The notes beneath the pieces were generated by a model that was not told the DNA's origin, did no database searches, and saw only the letters and a list, made by a program, of their open reading frames with translations. Both the position numbers and the translations under genes were made by a program. DNA of 64,000 nt. Origin: JBDHWG01 sp046328525 (GTDB lineage Bacteria > Chloroflexota > Anaerolineae > Epilineales > JAHCIE01). Numbering within the stretch: position 1 is the stretch's first letter; every line of letters begins with the position of its first letter. Of this stretch, positions 16,601 to 24,366 are shown one piece after another. The DNA is taken from positions 62,001 through 126,000 of the forward strand of contig JAXLWK010000012.1 of the NCBI GenBank assembly GCA_046328525.1. Reading direction: 5' to 3'.

Positions 16601-17061
16601 GTCGGCTCATTGTCGTCGGTCAATAACGCCGTCAAGAAAGGCTCGAAGAGCGGCAGAAATCGCTGCGTGACGACCGACTCGGTGACTGAAGCCCGGCGGC
16701 GGCGGATTTCTCCTAATGTCAGCTCAGAGCGCGACTCCAGCGCTTCGAGAACGCCCCACAGGGGCACGGGGTGGAACGCCACCACGTTCGGGGGTGGGAT
16801 GAACAGCGGCTCCATGTGAGGATAGGCGACGATGCTCAGTAATGTGAAGTTCACGTCAGGCAGGTCGCGGATCAGCAGATGGCACCACGTGCTCACCCCG
16901 CCCCAGTGGAAGGGATACGTCCCCTCGGTGACCAGCAGGACGCTCAACCGCCGGTTGAGCCGTCCGCCGGAATCCCTCTGTTTTGGCGGCTCTTGGGCCG
17001 CCGTTTCCCCGCGCGCGCTGATGGCAGGCTCGCGGGGGGCCTGGGCGTTCGGTGAGTCCAT
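13609..17061 (-). CDS. GT4 PelF-like glycosyltransferase fused to PelG-like multi-pass membrane protein
   Basis: 1150 residues. Residues about 37-525 are a GT4 glycosyltransferase of the PelF type: the N-terminal VLLVTEGTYPFHWGGVSTW is characteristic, and the donor-site E-x7-E is E439...E447 (SEGFPFSTLE). Residues about 528-632 are a low-complexity Ser/Pro/Arg linker. Residues about 633-715 form a small helical region, and about 720-1145 carry around a dozen hydrophobic segments resembling PelG (MATE/Wzx-like export). PelF and PelG are separate proteins in Pel loci, while the fungal galactosaminogalactan enzyme Gt4c joins a GT4 domain to a membrane domain. Likely role: polymerisation and export of an aminosugar polysaccharide at the membrane. 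The linker DNA contains a palindromic element (15311-15408). Confidence 0.85.
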   Translation of the reverse strand: MDSPNAQAPREPAISARGETAAQEPPKQRDSGGRLNRRLSVLLVTEGTYPFHWGGVSTWCHLLIRDLPDVNFTLLSIVAYPHMEPLFIPPPNVVAFHPVPLWGVLEALESRSELTLGEIRRRRASVTESVVTQRFLPLFEPFLTALLTDDNEPTRFGGLIHQMYRYFLAYDYDATLRSQAVWQCFGQTARQHFPAAAAQIGYAGARFELADVTWAMKWLYHWLFPLSQPIPETDVVHAAMTGTCALVAAAAKHEHGAPFMLTEHGIYLRERYLAEATSSENLFLKLFKLRYARRTTELGYALADLISPCCDYNQRWEYRNGALREQIRTIYYGADDTQFVPMGKPIGDPPVVVWVGRINPLKDVMTLLRAAAIVHATRPDIEFRLFGSPPAGDEPYYEQCLTLRAELGLETGVTFAGYTANTAEAYNQGDVAILSSVSEGFPFSTLEAMLCGKPVVATAVGGVPEQIEGCGIAVEPRNPAQLAAAVLTIMNDPAYCAALGSAARARAMEAFSVHQSGAAHRASYVSLVGRRPESPNARDTHWLSSANGSGTVAPHDSVESPRYLPPQQGDGRTLRSSAPECGATGHTRQSVERDSSSSPTGIASPETTRPSSADRRPPRPPASRASQPASSALVAALVDEIEERVPRPIDALEITAVLESLGITDDIAAQHYGMDDTFALAATILGQLRLRGPAALDERRNPEAAYSRREAMLDYARGPMALAPGIVLLLFIQFCAAIGGWSGKEVLALSLGLTFSMVVTSGIVQAVMRRASVSLSMGNLAAANRFLRLSLGSAFGLVAVLGVLAVAATVWLGVFSGSEALVFALAFVGLSAVWLPAAALTVVRAQWWLGVGLAAGLLAGIATALALGPLGSAVLPVSIAVAFGVTLGVVLGAVYVKLGKSALGSGGQRPTLPAVPYMIHEAAPYFAFGSLYMIFILTPHVVGWLDATQGGLMQWGAISSLELGLTLSLPPIMIAGGVIEHALRIFWRRALAVQSQTPADESGRFRDALTALYRRQLGRYLVALTVVSAAVLVLFQFSLSSGRLESWFEIASPVTLSTVFYCGLIAYALVGWGLFNSTFSITLNLPGTATRGIVAGIIVTALTGLLLAVAVDYRYTVISFIAGALVFVIVSSAAVARLLRSADYHYFASF
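15311..15408. repeat. 98-bp palindromic element inside the GT4-membrane linker
   Basis: GTCGCTCCGCAC (15311-15322) and its exact reverse complement GTGCGGAGCGAC (15397-15408) flank an internal run of CCCCC...GGGGGG (15354-15370). It resembles intergenic palindromic elements but lies in frame within coding sequence for residues about 552-584. Confidence 0.65.
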
Positions 17062-17083
17062 TGCCGTCCCCTCGCCGACCAGT

Positions 17084-19291
17084 TCACCATTTCACGGTCG
17101 AGTAGAAGGTCAGCGTCGCGCCAGGCGTCACGTTTGCGTAGGATATGGTCTGGCCGCCATAGGTCTCCTTGTTGGCGCCATACGAGATGCCCGTCAAGGG
17201 AATCGTCGCGGCATTGGTCGCCTTCAACTGGACAGTGTACTGTGTCGCCCCGAATACAGTCGTTCCTGTGACCAACGTTCCCTGCACGCCCGACGCATTG
17301 TACGCCATGCGATTCGCCATCTGAATGCCGAGATTGTGCTGTGCCAGGTTACGAATCGGCAGCTTGCACATGGCATTGTACTTGGTCAGTGTCGCGTCAA
17401 CCAGGTCGCTCAGCAGGCTCTTGCTCCCACTGTAGGCGGCGGAGTTGGGCTGGTGGAACATGAGCGGGTCCAGGTCCCACTTGAGCAGGTAGCTCAGCAG
17501 CACGTCGGATTCTTTGTCCAGGATCTCGGCGTAGGTGAGGTTGTGATCCCAGTACTTCCAGGCGCCGCTCGCGCACGTCGCGTTCGGGCCGTAGTAGCAG
17601 TTGTACTCGGAGACCCACTGCTCCGGCGTCTTGAGGTTGTAGAACAGGTTCGAAGGGTGGCGCGGGATGATGAGAATGCTCGGCTGAGACGAACTATAGA
17701 CGCCCGCGTTCGGACTGGGATTGTTCCAGCCTGGCTGCGATGTGTCGGCGATGATGTACTTTATCCCGAAGGTCTTCATGCCGAGTAGGGCTTCTGAGTT
17801 GTTCAGTCCTGAGATGTCCGGCTGCACCATCGAGTCTTTGAAGTAGTTACTGTTCAGCGTGAAGCGAAGCTGAGTCCTGGCGACCGTGTCATTCTGCGTG
17901 AGATCGGACTGTGTCTGCGCGGCCGTCGTCGGCGCGTCCAGATTCAGGTGGGAGTAGGTGTGGCTGATCCAGTTGAAGTTGGCCTGGTTGGACTTGACCA
18001 CCGGCGTCAGCGTGTCTGGAGAGTAGGCGCCAGCGGCCGCGCCTTCGCCGTTGAATGCCCACTCCACCCTGAAGGCAGAGGTGTTGGACTTGCTGCGCAC
18101 AGTGGTCTGCCAGTTCTTGAACGCGGTCAGGTCGGCGCCCGTCATCCGATAGGTGAGGCCCGTCGTGTCGGCGAGGGCTGCTGTATCCCAGATATCGTCC
18201 TCGTCCAGCATGTCGTCCACCTGGAGGCCGAGGTTGGCATGCCGCTCACCCAGGAAGAAGCCCTTGGTGACCCAGTTGATGATGCCGTAGGAGAGCAGCA
18301 TTGAGTGGGTCAGGTTTGGGTTGTTCGCAACGGTGACTGCCAGGTTCTCGCGTCCGTCGGTGTATTTCGCCGTCGCCGCGATCACATACGTGACGTTGTT
18401 CACGCTCGTGGTTAACAGGGGTGTTACCGGCGGGGGGTTGGCGGAGCAGGCGGCATCGTTCACCCCGCACGCCTGCGCCAGGTAGGCATATGCATTCTTG
18501 ATTGTGATGGGATTGGCGGCGTTCAGGTAGGGGAAGAGCGTCTGCCCGGCGGAGGTCAGCGTCGCCTGCAGCGGCGCATTCGTCGTATCCATCTCACGCA
18601 CAATCTTCAGCCCATAGCTGTCCGGGTATGGTATGGGGGCGGTGTAGGATGTCACCTGCCTGACGCGGTACTTGGCCTCGTAGAGCCACAACGTGGTCCA
18701 CTCGTCGCTACTGAATGCGCTTTCTTGCTGCCCCGTCACCAGGGCGCCTGTTGTGAGGATGATGCCCTGGTAGTAGGCCCTCAGCGCTCCATCGGACAGC
18801 ATGCTCGCCGTGAGCGTTGTTTTGCTGGCGTCGAGGACGTCGTAGGGGATGCCAATCTGGTCCAGGAAAGCCTTGATCGCATTGAAATCAGGCTCCTGGC
18901 CGTCCCGATTGCTGTTGGCAGAGACCACCAACAGCTTCAGGTTGATGGATGTTCCCGGCACAGGCGTCGGTGTCGCGGCGGGCGCTGCGCTCGCCTCCGT
19001 CAGCGCTTCCGTCCGAGCGGCGTCGGGCGTCGGGGGGCGCGGCGGAGGGCCGGGGTTCGTGGGGCGCTGCTGCGAGTGCGTCGGTGGGTTCGGCAACTCG
19101 ACGGGGGCGCGCGCCACCGTGTGATGCCGTGGCTTGGGGTCATTGCCGTTGCCGTTGCCGTTCCCACCGGGGCTATTCGGATCGGCCGTTGCCGTCGTGG
19201 CCGCCGCCAGGAATAGCAGCAGGAACAGAACGATGCCGGTCAAGGCGAGATGGAGTTTGCCCGACTGATGCGGGCGGCGAATGGTGCTCAT
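17084..19291 (-). CDS. Secreted Agd3-like polysaccharide deacetylase (NodB-type, CE18-like)
   Basis: About 735 residues from ATG 19291 (GGGAGA upstream). A signal anchor (residues 13-36) is followed by a Gly/Asn/Pro-rich linker to about 112. Residues about 115-345 start LKLLVVSANSNRDGQEPDF and resemble the carbohydrate-binding/flavodoxin-like part of Agd3. The NodB-type deacetylase core (about 350-690) shows metal/catalytic motifs LQVDDM (D359, D360) and HTYSH (H444, H448). The C terminus is beta-rich. Agd3 partly deacetylates galactosaminogalactan outside the fungal cell. Here it would deacetylate the exported polymer. It overlaps the preceding small gene by 4 nt (ATGA) and ends 22 bp before the GT4 gene. 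NodB-type deacetylase is firm; the CE18 assignment is from recall. Confidence 0.75.
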   Translation of the reverse strand: MSTIRRPHQSGKLHLALTGIVLFLLLFLAAATTATADPNSPGGNGNGNGNDPKPRHHTVARAPVELPNPPTHSQQRPTNPGPPPRPPTPDAARTEALTEASAAPAATPTPVPGTSINLKLLVVSANSNRDGQEPDFNAIKAFLDQIGIPYDVLDASKTTLTASMLSDGALRAYYQGIILTTGALVTGQQESAFSSDEWTTLWLYEAKYRVRQVTSYTAPIPYPDSYGLKIVREMDTTNAPLQATLTSAGQTLFPYLNAANPITIKNAYAYLAQACGVNDAACSANPPPVTPLLTTSVNNVTYVIAATAKYTDGRENLAVTVANNPNLTHSMLLSYGIINWVTKGFFLGERHANLGLQVDDMLDEDDIWDTAALADTTGLTYRMTGADLTAFKNWQTTVRSKSNTSAFRVEWAFNGEGAAAGAYSPDTLTPVVKSNQANFNWISHTYSHLNLDAPTTAAQTQSDLTQNDTVARTQLRFTLNSNYFKDSMVQPDISGLNNSEALLGMKTFGIKYIIADTSQPGWNNPSPNAGVYSSSQPSILIIPRHPSNLFYNLKTPEQWVSEYNCYYGPNATCASGAWKYWDHNLTYAEILDKESDVLLSYLLKWDLDPLMFHQPNSAAYSGSKSLLSDLVDATLTKYNAMCKLPIRNLAQHNLGIQMANRMAYNASGVQGTLVTGTTVFGATQYTVQLKATNAATIPLTGISYGANKETYGGQTISYANVTPGATLTFYSTVKW

Positions 19292-19503
19292 TGTTGTCGT
19301 CTCTCCCTTTCCTCCAACTCTGCGCACAGATAGGACATCAACGTGTCCAGACTGGCGAAGGCGCGCCGATGATCTTTGCGCCCCAGCTCGAATACCACGT
19401 AGCGCCACGCGGGCGGGAAGTCTCCCTGATCGTTTTCCTCTAGCGAACAACGCACAAGGAAAGAGCGGTAGCAGGACTTCCTCCTGACCAGTGTGATTGG
19501 CAC
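19288..19503 (-). CDS. Small conserved-type protein, first gene of the exopolysaccharide operon
   Basis: 71 residues from a GTG start with AGAAGG upstream. The sequence has a pattern I recognise from small uncharacterised Chloroflexota proteins: SFLVRC, then a WRYVVFEL strand, then RRAFASLDTLMSYLCAEL. This suggests a small beta-beta-alpha fold. Its TGA overlaps the ATG of the deacetylase (ATGA), so the two are translationally coupled. Function is unknown; a regulatory or accessory role is only a guess. Confidence 0.6.
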   Translation of the reverse strand: MPITLVRRKSCYRSFLVRCSLEENDQGDFPPAWRYVVFELGRKDHRRAFASLDTLMSYLCAELEERERRQQ

Positions 19504-19550
19504 GTCAACCGACCTTCTGCAGGAGCTTCATAATCTGCAAGTTCGGCAGC

Positions 19551-19571
19551 TTTGCTATTTAGTCTAGCAAA
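19551..19571. promoter_or_regulatory. Inverted repeat upstream of the exopolysaccharide operon
   Basis: TTTGCTA (19551-19557) and TAGCAAA (19565-19571) form a perfect 7-bp inverted repeat with a 7-nt centre, about 50 bp upstream of the operon's first start codon. It is either an operator or a leader hairpin. The 317-bp intergenic region 19504-19820 holds this, the direct repeat at 19607 and the promoter at 19720, and no gene that I can see. Confidence 0.4.
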
Positions 19572-19606
19572 TGCCGGTTATGGTCTCGTTACGCAGATAA
19601 ACGGAG

Positions 19607-19624
19607 CGTTATTCAGACGTTATT
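19607..19624. promoter_or_regulatory. Heptamer direct repeat, 11-bp period: candidate SARP binding site
   Basis: CGTTATT occurs at 19607-19613 and again at 19618-19624, a spacing of 11 bp start to start. SARP-family activators are known to bind heptamer direct repeats spaced by 11 (or 22) bp near the -35 of target promoters. A SARP gene begins 200 bp to the right and the exopolysaccharide operon about 100 bp to the left. Confidence 0.45.
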
Positions 19625-19719
19625 GGTCGAACAGGCGGTGACCTCCTCTTTCGAGCGGATAAGTCGGCTTGTCGCATGGAGGTTAGAAATACGCGACAAA
19701 TCTGTTTAGAAACCGTTAC

Positions 19720-19748
19720 TTGATGAGTCGTCAGTTACAATGTATAAT
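19720..19748 (+). promoter_or_regulatory. Sigma-70 promoter of the SARP-ATPase regulator
   Basis: TTGATG (19720-19725) and TATAAT (19743-19748) have a 17-bp spacer and lie 72 bp upstream of the regulator's ATG. Confidence 0.65.
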
Positions 19749-19820
19749 GGAAAGGGAGGTATCCGTTAGTCTGACTTCTGCTGACCACACGCCGCCAATG
19801 CTTCACGGGGAGGAGGAGCG

Positions 19821-22382
19821 ATGGCGCACCTCAGGCTCCGATTGCTGGGGCCGTTTGAGGTGACTCTGGACGGGATACGATTGGCTCGGTTCGCTTCGGA
19901 TAAGGTGCGTGCGCTTCTGGCGTATGTTGCCGTCACCGCCGGTCAACCCCATCGTCGCGATACACTAGCCGGTCTTCTCTGGCCGAATGTGCCGGATGCC
20001 ACATCCCGCAACAGCCTCAGACAGGCAGCTTTCCAATTGCGTCGGGCGCTGAACGACCGCGACCCGCTGCGTCCCTATCTCCTGACCACTCCCCAAAGCA
20101 TCGAGTTCAATGCCGACAGTGACTACTGGCTGGATGTCACTGCATTCACAGCCCTCCTCAACGCCTGCGAGAGCCACCCGCACCTTGAAGCCGAGACATG
20201 CGCCCTCTGCGCGGAGCGGATGACGCGGGCGGTCGAGCTATATCGGGGTGGGTTCATGGCGGGGTTCTCCGCGCCCGGCTGCGTCGAGCTTGAGGAGTGG
20301 GTGCTCATGAAGCAGGAGGAGCTTCATAACTCGGCCGTGAGCGCGTTGAGCTGCCTGACTGACTACCACCTGGCGGTCGGGAATCTCGCCGCGGCGGGAC
20401 GCTACGCCGGCCGCCAGCTCGAAATGGAGCCGTGGCGCGAGGAGGCGCATCGGCAGCGCATGCAGGCTCTGGCTCAATCCGGGCAGTTCAGCGCCGCACT
20501 GCATCAGTACGAGGCGTGTAAGCGGGTACTGGCCGATAGCTTGAGTATCGAGCCGGCGGCGAAGACCGCGCGCCTGGCCGAGGACATACGGAATCAGATG
20601 GTGGCCGATACGGGAGCCGCCGACGGCCTCCCCGCGTCAAGGGCGATTGACGCCAGGCACGCTGCGGAGCGCAAAGAAGGCCCGCCCCCAGCAAAGTTCC
20701 TGGCGTCCCCGCTGGCCGGTTGCGGCGCGCTCTTTGCCGGCCGAGAAAACGAGCTGTTCGTACTGAATGGTTTGCTTGACGAAGCGCTGAAGGATCACGG
20801 GCAGGTGATCTTCGTGACCGGCGAGGCGGGCAGCGGAAAGACGGCCCTGGTGACAGAATTTGCACGTCGGGCGGCGGCGGCTCATCCGAACCTGGTGGTC
20901 GCCGCCGGCAGCTGTAGCGCCTATGGGGGCGCGGGCGATCCCTACCAGCCCTTTGTTGAGATCCTGCGGATGCTCGGTCATGGGGTGGAACTCGAAACCG
21001 ATTCCGGCTGCGGCCACCAATGGGCCGAGCGGCTTCGGGCCGCCTCTCCCGTTGTGTCAGAGGCGTTCCTCCAACATGCCGCCGATCTCGTCAGCAACTT
21101 CATGCCGATGGGAACGGCACGCAACCTGGCGACTCAGGGACGCCCGGCCAGGGTCAACCGGCCGGACGGCGGGCCGGAAGTGCCAGACCCCGAAGGCGCA
21201 GGGGCGAACAGGGGGCGCTTGCCAGGAGTCCAGCTATTCGCGCAGATCACCGAGGGCTTGCGGGCTGTCGCTCAGAGCTTCCCCTTGCTGCTCATTGTGG
21301 AGGATCTCCAATGGGCCGACAATGGGACGATTGGCCTGCTCTTTCATCTGGAGCGACGGCTCGGCGGCAGCAAACTCTTGCTGGTTGGCACATACCGCGC
21401 CGAAGATGTCGCGCACGGTCACGAGACGGGGCGACACCCCCTCGAGGCGCTTGTCAACGAGTTTCAGCGCGATTCCGCGCTCGTTCCCATTGACTTAAAC
21501 CTGGCCGACGGCCGGAAGTTCGTGGATGCGTTCCTCGATGTCCAGCCGACACGGCTCGGTTCGGCCTTTCGCGAGAAGATATATCATTTCACCGAGGGCC
21601 ACCCCTTGTTCATGATCGAGCTTCTGCACAGCCTGCAAGAACGCGGCAGCCTGCAACGCGACCCGGATGGCCGATGGATCGAAGGGCCGCACCTGGACTG
21701 GCGGTGCTGGCCGCCGCGCGTGGAGGCAGTCATCGCTGAACGCTTCGAGCGGCTGCCTGAGGCGGTGCGGGAGCTGCTAGAGGTCGCCAGCGTCGCGGGC
21801 GATGAGTTCATTGCCGAAGTCGTGGCCGATGTCCTGGGCGTTGATGAACGCAGGGTGCTGCGATGGCTGAACGGCTCACTGAGTCAGCAAGACGGCCTGG
21901 TTCGCCCCCATCGTCTCCAGCGCCTCGGCCAGCGCCAATTGTCGCACTACCGCTTCCGCCACCATCTGTTCCAGAGCTATCTGTATCAAGGCTTGAGCGA
22001 GATGGCTCGCGCGCAGCTGCACGAACGAGTCGGCGCTGCGTTGGAGACGCTGTACGCGGGCAGCGATGAGCGGATGTCCGCCCTCTCAACGACCCTGGCC
22101 TGGCACTTCGAGATGGCGGGCATGGCAGACAAGGCCGTGGACTACCTTGAGAAAGCCGGGAATCGCGCTGTGGAGCTAAGCGCCTATGAGGACGCGATCG
22201 TTCACTTCCAGCACGCGCTGCATCTTCTCTGGCGGACGCCGGACTCGGCGGAGCGCGCCCGCCTGGAGCTACGACTCCAGTTCGCCCTGGCGACTGCCGT
22301 GCAAGGCCGGCCGGTCTGGGGAGATGTGGGAGCTGCGGGTAAGGGTCAGTCAGGCCCGCCGCTGGCCGCGCCAGGGCCGTGA
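19821..22382 (+). CDS. SARP/BTAD transcriptional regulator with AAA/STAND ATPase domain, 3' end damaged
   Basis: 853 residues. Residues about 1-100 are an OmpR-like winged helix (SARP type), about 105-255 the BTAD helical repeat domain, and about 305-600 an ATPase module with Walker A GEAGSGKT (from residue 334) and LLLIVEDLQWAD as Walker B. Helical repeats begin after about 700. Relatives usually run on for several hundred more residues of TPR. Here the frame ends in an unrelated-looking Gly/Pro tail (GAAGKGQSGPPLAAPGP). The neighbouring frame (22324-22449) encodes what looks like the true family C terminus, so an internal deletion with frameshift is likely. It reads divergently from the exopolysaccharide operon and is its best candidate regulator. 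ATG is preceded by GGGGAGGAGGA. Confidence 0.8.
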   Translation: MAHLRLRLLGPFEVTLDGIRLARFASDKVRALLAYVAVTAGQPHRRDTLAGLLWPNVPDATSRNSLRQAAFQLRRALNDRDPLRPYLLTTPQSIEFNADSDYWLDVTAFTALLNACESHPHLEAETCALCAERMTRAVELYRGGFMAGFSAPGCVELEEWVLMKQEELHNSAVSALSCLTDYHLAVGNLAAAGRYAGRQLEMEPWREEAHRQRMQALAQSGQFSAALHQYEACKRVLADSLSIEPAAKTARLAEDIRNQMVADTGAADGLPASRAIDARHAAERKEGPPPAKFLASPLAGCGALFAGRENELFVLNGLLDEALKDHGQVIFVTGEAGSGKTALVTEFARRAAAAHPNLVVAAGSCSAYGGAGDPYQPFVEILRMLGHGVELETDSGCGHQWAERLRAASPVVSEAFLQHAADLVSNFMPMGTARNLATQGRPARVNRPDGGPEVPDPEGAGANRGRLPGVQLFAQITEGLRAVAQSFPLLLIVEDLQWADNGTIGLLFHLERRLGGSKLLLVGTYRAEDVAHGHETGRHPLEALVNEFQRDSALVPIDLNLADGRKFVDAFLDVQPTRLGSAFREKIYHFTEGHPLFMIELLHSLQERGSLQRDPDGRWIEGPHLDWRCWPPRVEAVIAERFERLPEAVRELLEVASVAGDEFIAEVVADVLGVDERRVLRWLNGSLSQQDGLVRPHRLQRLGQRQLSHYRFRHHLFQSYLYQGLSEMARAQLHERVGAALETLYAGSDERMSALSTTLAWHFEMAGMADKAVDYLEKAGNRAVELSAYEDAIVHFQHALHLLWRTPDSAERARLELRLQFALATAVQGRPVWGDVGAAGKGQSGPPLAAPGP

Positions 22383-22449
22383 CGCAGCCGCGCGGCTGAT
22401 GCTCGCAGAGCTAGCGGCGACCGCAGAAGCTCGTCCCGCTGTCGAGTAG
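22324..22449 (+). pseudogene. Out-of-frame C-terminal remnant of the SARP-ATPase regulator
   Basis: The +1-shifted frame reads WELRVRVSQARRWPRQGRDA and continues to a stop at 22449. This resembles the final TPR helix pair (WELRAAxSLARLWxxQGK type) of large BTAD/cyclase-type ATPases. It overlaps the last 20 codons of the in-frame gene, which is consistent with loss of a middle segment and frame. Confidence 0.45.
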
Positions 22450-22478
22450 ACTATGTGAGACTCAATTGGAGCTTGTGA

Positions 22479-23390
22479 ATGAGTTCGGCGGTCGAGACGC
22501 ATGGGTTATCGAAGCATTACGGCCGGGTCCGCGCCGTCGAGGGCGTCAGCTTAAGCGTGAAGCAGGGCGAGATCTACGGCTTCATCGGCCTGAATGGCGC
22601 CGGGAAGACGACGACCATCCGTGCCCTGTTGGGGATGATCCGGCCCAGTGCCGGGACAGTCGCGGTGCTTGGGCAGCCGGTCGGGCCGAACGGCCGCGGC
22701 CCGTGGCGGCGGGTTGGCTATCTCGTCGAGACCCCGTCTGCCTATCCTGAATTGAGCGTGCGCGAGAACCTGGAGGTGGCCCGGCGACTGCACGCTGTCT
22801 CGGACAAAACGGCGACCAGTCGCGTGATCGAACGCCTGGGACTGTCCGCCTGGGCGGATCGAAAGGCAAGCGTTCTCTCGACCGGCAATCTCCAGCGCCT
22901 GGGACTGGCGCGCGCCTTACTGCACGCGCCTGATCTGCTCATCCTCGACGAACCGGCCAACGGCCTCGATCCGGCCGGCGTGGCAGAAATCCGCGAGCTG
23001 CTGGCAGGTCTGGCGCGGGATGAGGGCGTGACAGTGTTCATGTCGAGTCACATCCTCACCGAGGTAGACCGCCTGGCGACGCGCATCGGCGTCATCCATC
23101 GGGGGCAGTTGATTGAAGAACTCGACGCCGAGGCATTGAACCAGTTGCGGGCGCACCGCCTGGAAATCAAAGCCCTGGACCTTGACGCCGCGCGTCGGGC
23201 GCTGACGAACGCCGGATTCACCGTGACAGTGAAGGGCGATACGCTGGTATTGTACGACGCTGGCGCTATCGAAGCGCCTGAGAACGTCGCGACTATGCTG
23301 GTCAACGCGGGGACGCCACCGTCACGCCTGGCCGTGGAGCACGAGGACCTCGAAGCCTACTTTCTACGTTTGACGGGAGAGACGCTGTGA
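22479..23390 (+). CDS. ABC transporter ATP-binding protein (ABC-2 exporter type)
   Basis: 303 residues. Walker A GLNGAGKTTT, signature LSTGNLQRLGLARALL, Walker B LLILDEPANGLDP and a switch His (SSHILTEVD) are present, with a C-terminal extension typical of CcmA/DrrA-like exporters. The signature has STGN in place of SGGQ, which is common in this class. It overlaps its permease by 4 nt. The exported substrate is unknown; drug, lipid or polymer resistance are all possible. Confidence 0.88.
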   Translation: MSSAVETHGLSKHYGRVRAVEGVSLSVKQGEIYGFIGLNGAGKTTTIRALLGMIRPSAGTVAVLGQPVGPNGRGPWRRVGYLVETPSAYPELSVRENLEVARRLHAVSDKTATSRVIERLGLSAWADRKASVLSTGNLQRLGLARALLHAPDLLILDEPANGLDPAGVAEIRELLAGLARDEGVTVFMSSHILTEVDRLATRIGVIHRGQLIEELDAEALNQLRAHRLEIKALDLDAARRALTNAGFTVTVKGDTLVLYDAGAIEAPENVATMLVNAGTPPSRLAVEHEDLEAYFLRLTGETL

Positions 23391-24175
23391 CCGGGTTCGC
23401 GGCGGCCTTCTGGGCTGAAACGCTCAAGGCGCGCCGCGCCAAAATCACACTCCTGATCGCCGCCGGGGTCCTGCTGTTGCCGCTTGCCAGCGGATTCTTC
23501 ATGCTCATCCTGAAGAATCCGGAGCAGGCGCGCAGCCTGGGATTGATCGGCGCCAAGGCTCAGATTACTGCCGGCGTCGCCGATTGGCCGAGCTACTTTG
23601 GCATGCTCACGCAGGGGATGGCCGTCGCCGGGGCCATTCTGTTCGCGCTCATGACGGCCTGGGTCTTTGGCCGCGAATTCTCCGACCACACCGCGAAAGA
23701 GCTTCTGGCCCTGCCCACGCCGCGCTGGAACATTGTGATCGCCAAGTTCGTGTGGCTCGGGCTGTGGGTATTGGCGCTGACCCTCCTGGTCTTCGTCGTC
23801 GGGCTTGGCTTCGCCGCAGCCATTACCATCCCCGGCTGGTCCCTTGAGTTGGCGCGGACGGCGTTGGGAAACGTGCTGGTCACAGCCATCCTCACGGCTC
23901 TCCTCATGCCGTTTGTCGCGTTCTTTGCCAGCCTGGGGCGCGGCTACCTGCTCCCCATGGGCTGGACGATTCTTGCGCTGGCGTTCGCCAACATCCTGAG
24001 CGTATTGGGCTGGGGGGATTGGTTCCCGTGGGCAGTTCCGGTTCTGGCGAGCGGCATGGTGCGATCCGACGCCGGGCCGTTGGGTGCTCACAGCTACCTG
24101 GTGGTGCTTGGCGCAGCTTTGGTCGGGGTGATCGCCACAGTCGCGTGGTGGCAGAGCGCCGATCAGACCCGCTAA
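23387..24175 (+). CDS. ABC-2 type transporter permease
   Basis: 262 residues with about six hydrophobic segments and the motif TAWVFGREFSDHTAKELLALP, typical of ABC-2 permeases of the antibiotic/lantibiotic export type. It starts at a GTG overlapping the stop of the ATPase gene (GTGA), so the two are coupled. The pair follows the SARP regulator by 96 bp and may share its transcript. Confidence 0.82.
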   Translation: MTGFAAAFWAETLKARRAKITLLIAAGVLLLPLASGFFMLILKNPEQARSLGLIGAKAQITAGVADWPSYFGMLTQGMAVAGAILFALMTAWVFGREFSDHTAKELLALPTPRWNIVIAKFVWLGLWVLALTLLVFVVGLGFAAAITIPGWSLELARTALGNVLVTAILTALLMPFVAFFASLGRGYLLPMGWTILALAFANILSVLGWGDWFPWAVPVLASGMVRSDAGPLGAHSYLVVLGAALVGVIATVAWWQSADQTR

Positions 24176-24366
24176 CCAGATGGCCCGCGCTTGCGCCAGT
24201 CGGGGGCCGGCTTGCTCCAGCCACGCTGGAGACACCTTGCGCACCTGTGCGCGCGCGGAGGCTTGATTTTTCCGCGGGAGCGTGGTAGCCTCTTGTGCAG
24301 CCGCGCCGGGTCGCCGTCCGAGAGGCGCCCCCGCAGCCGACGCTGACGCTGCACAGGGAGGTGCGC

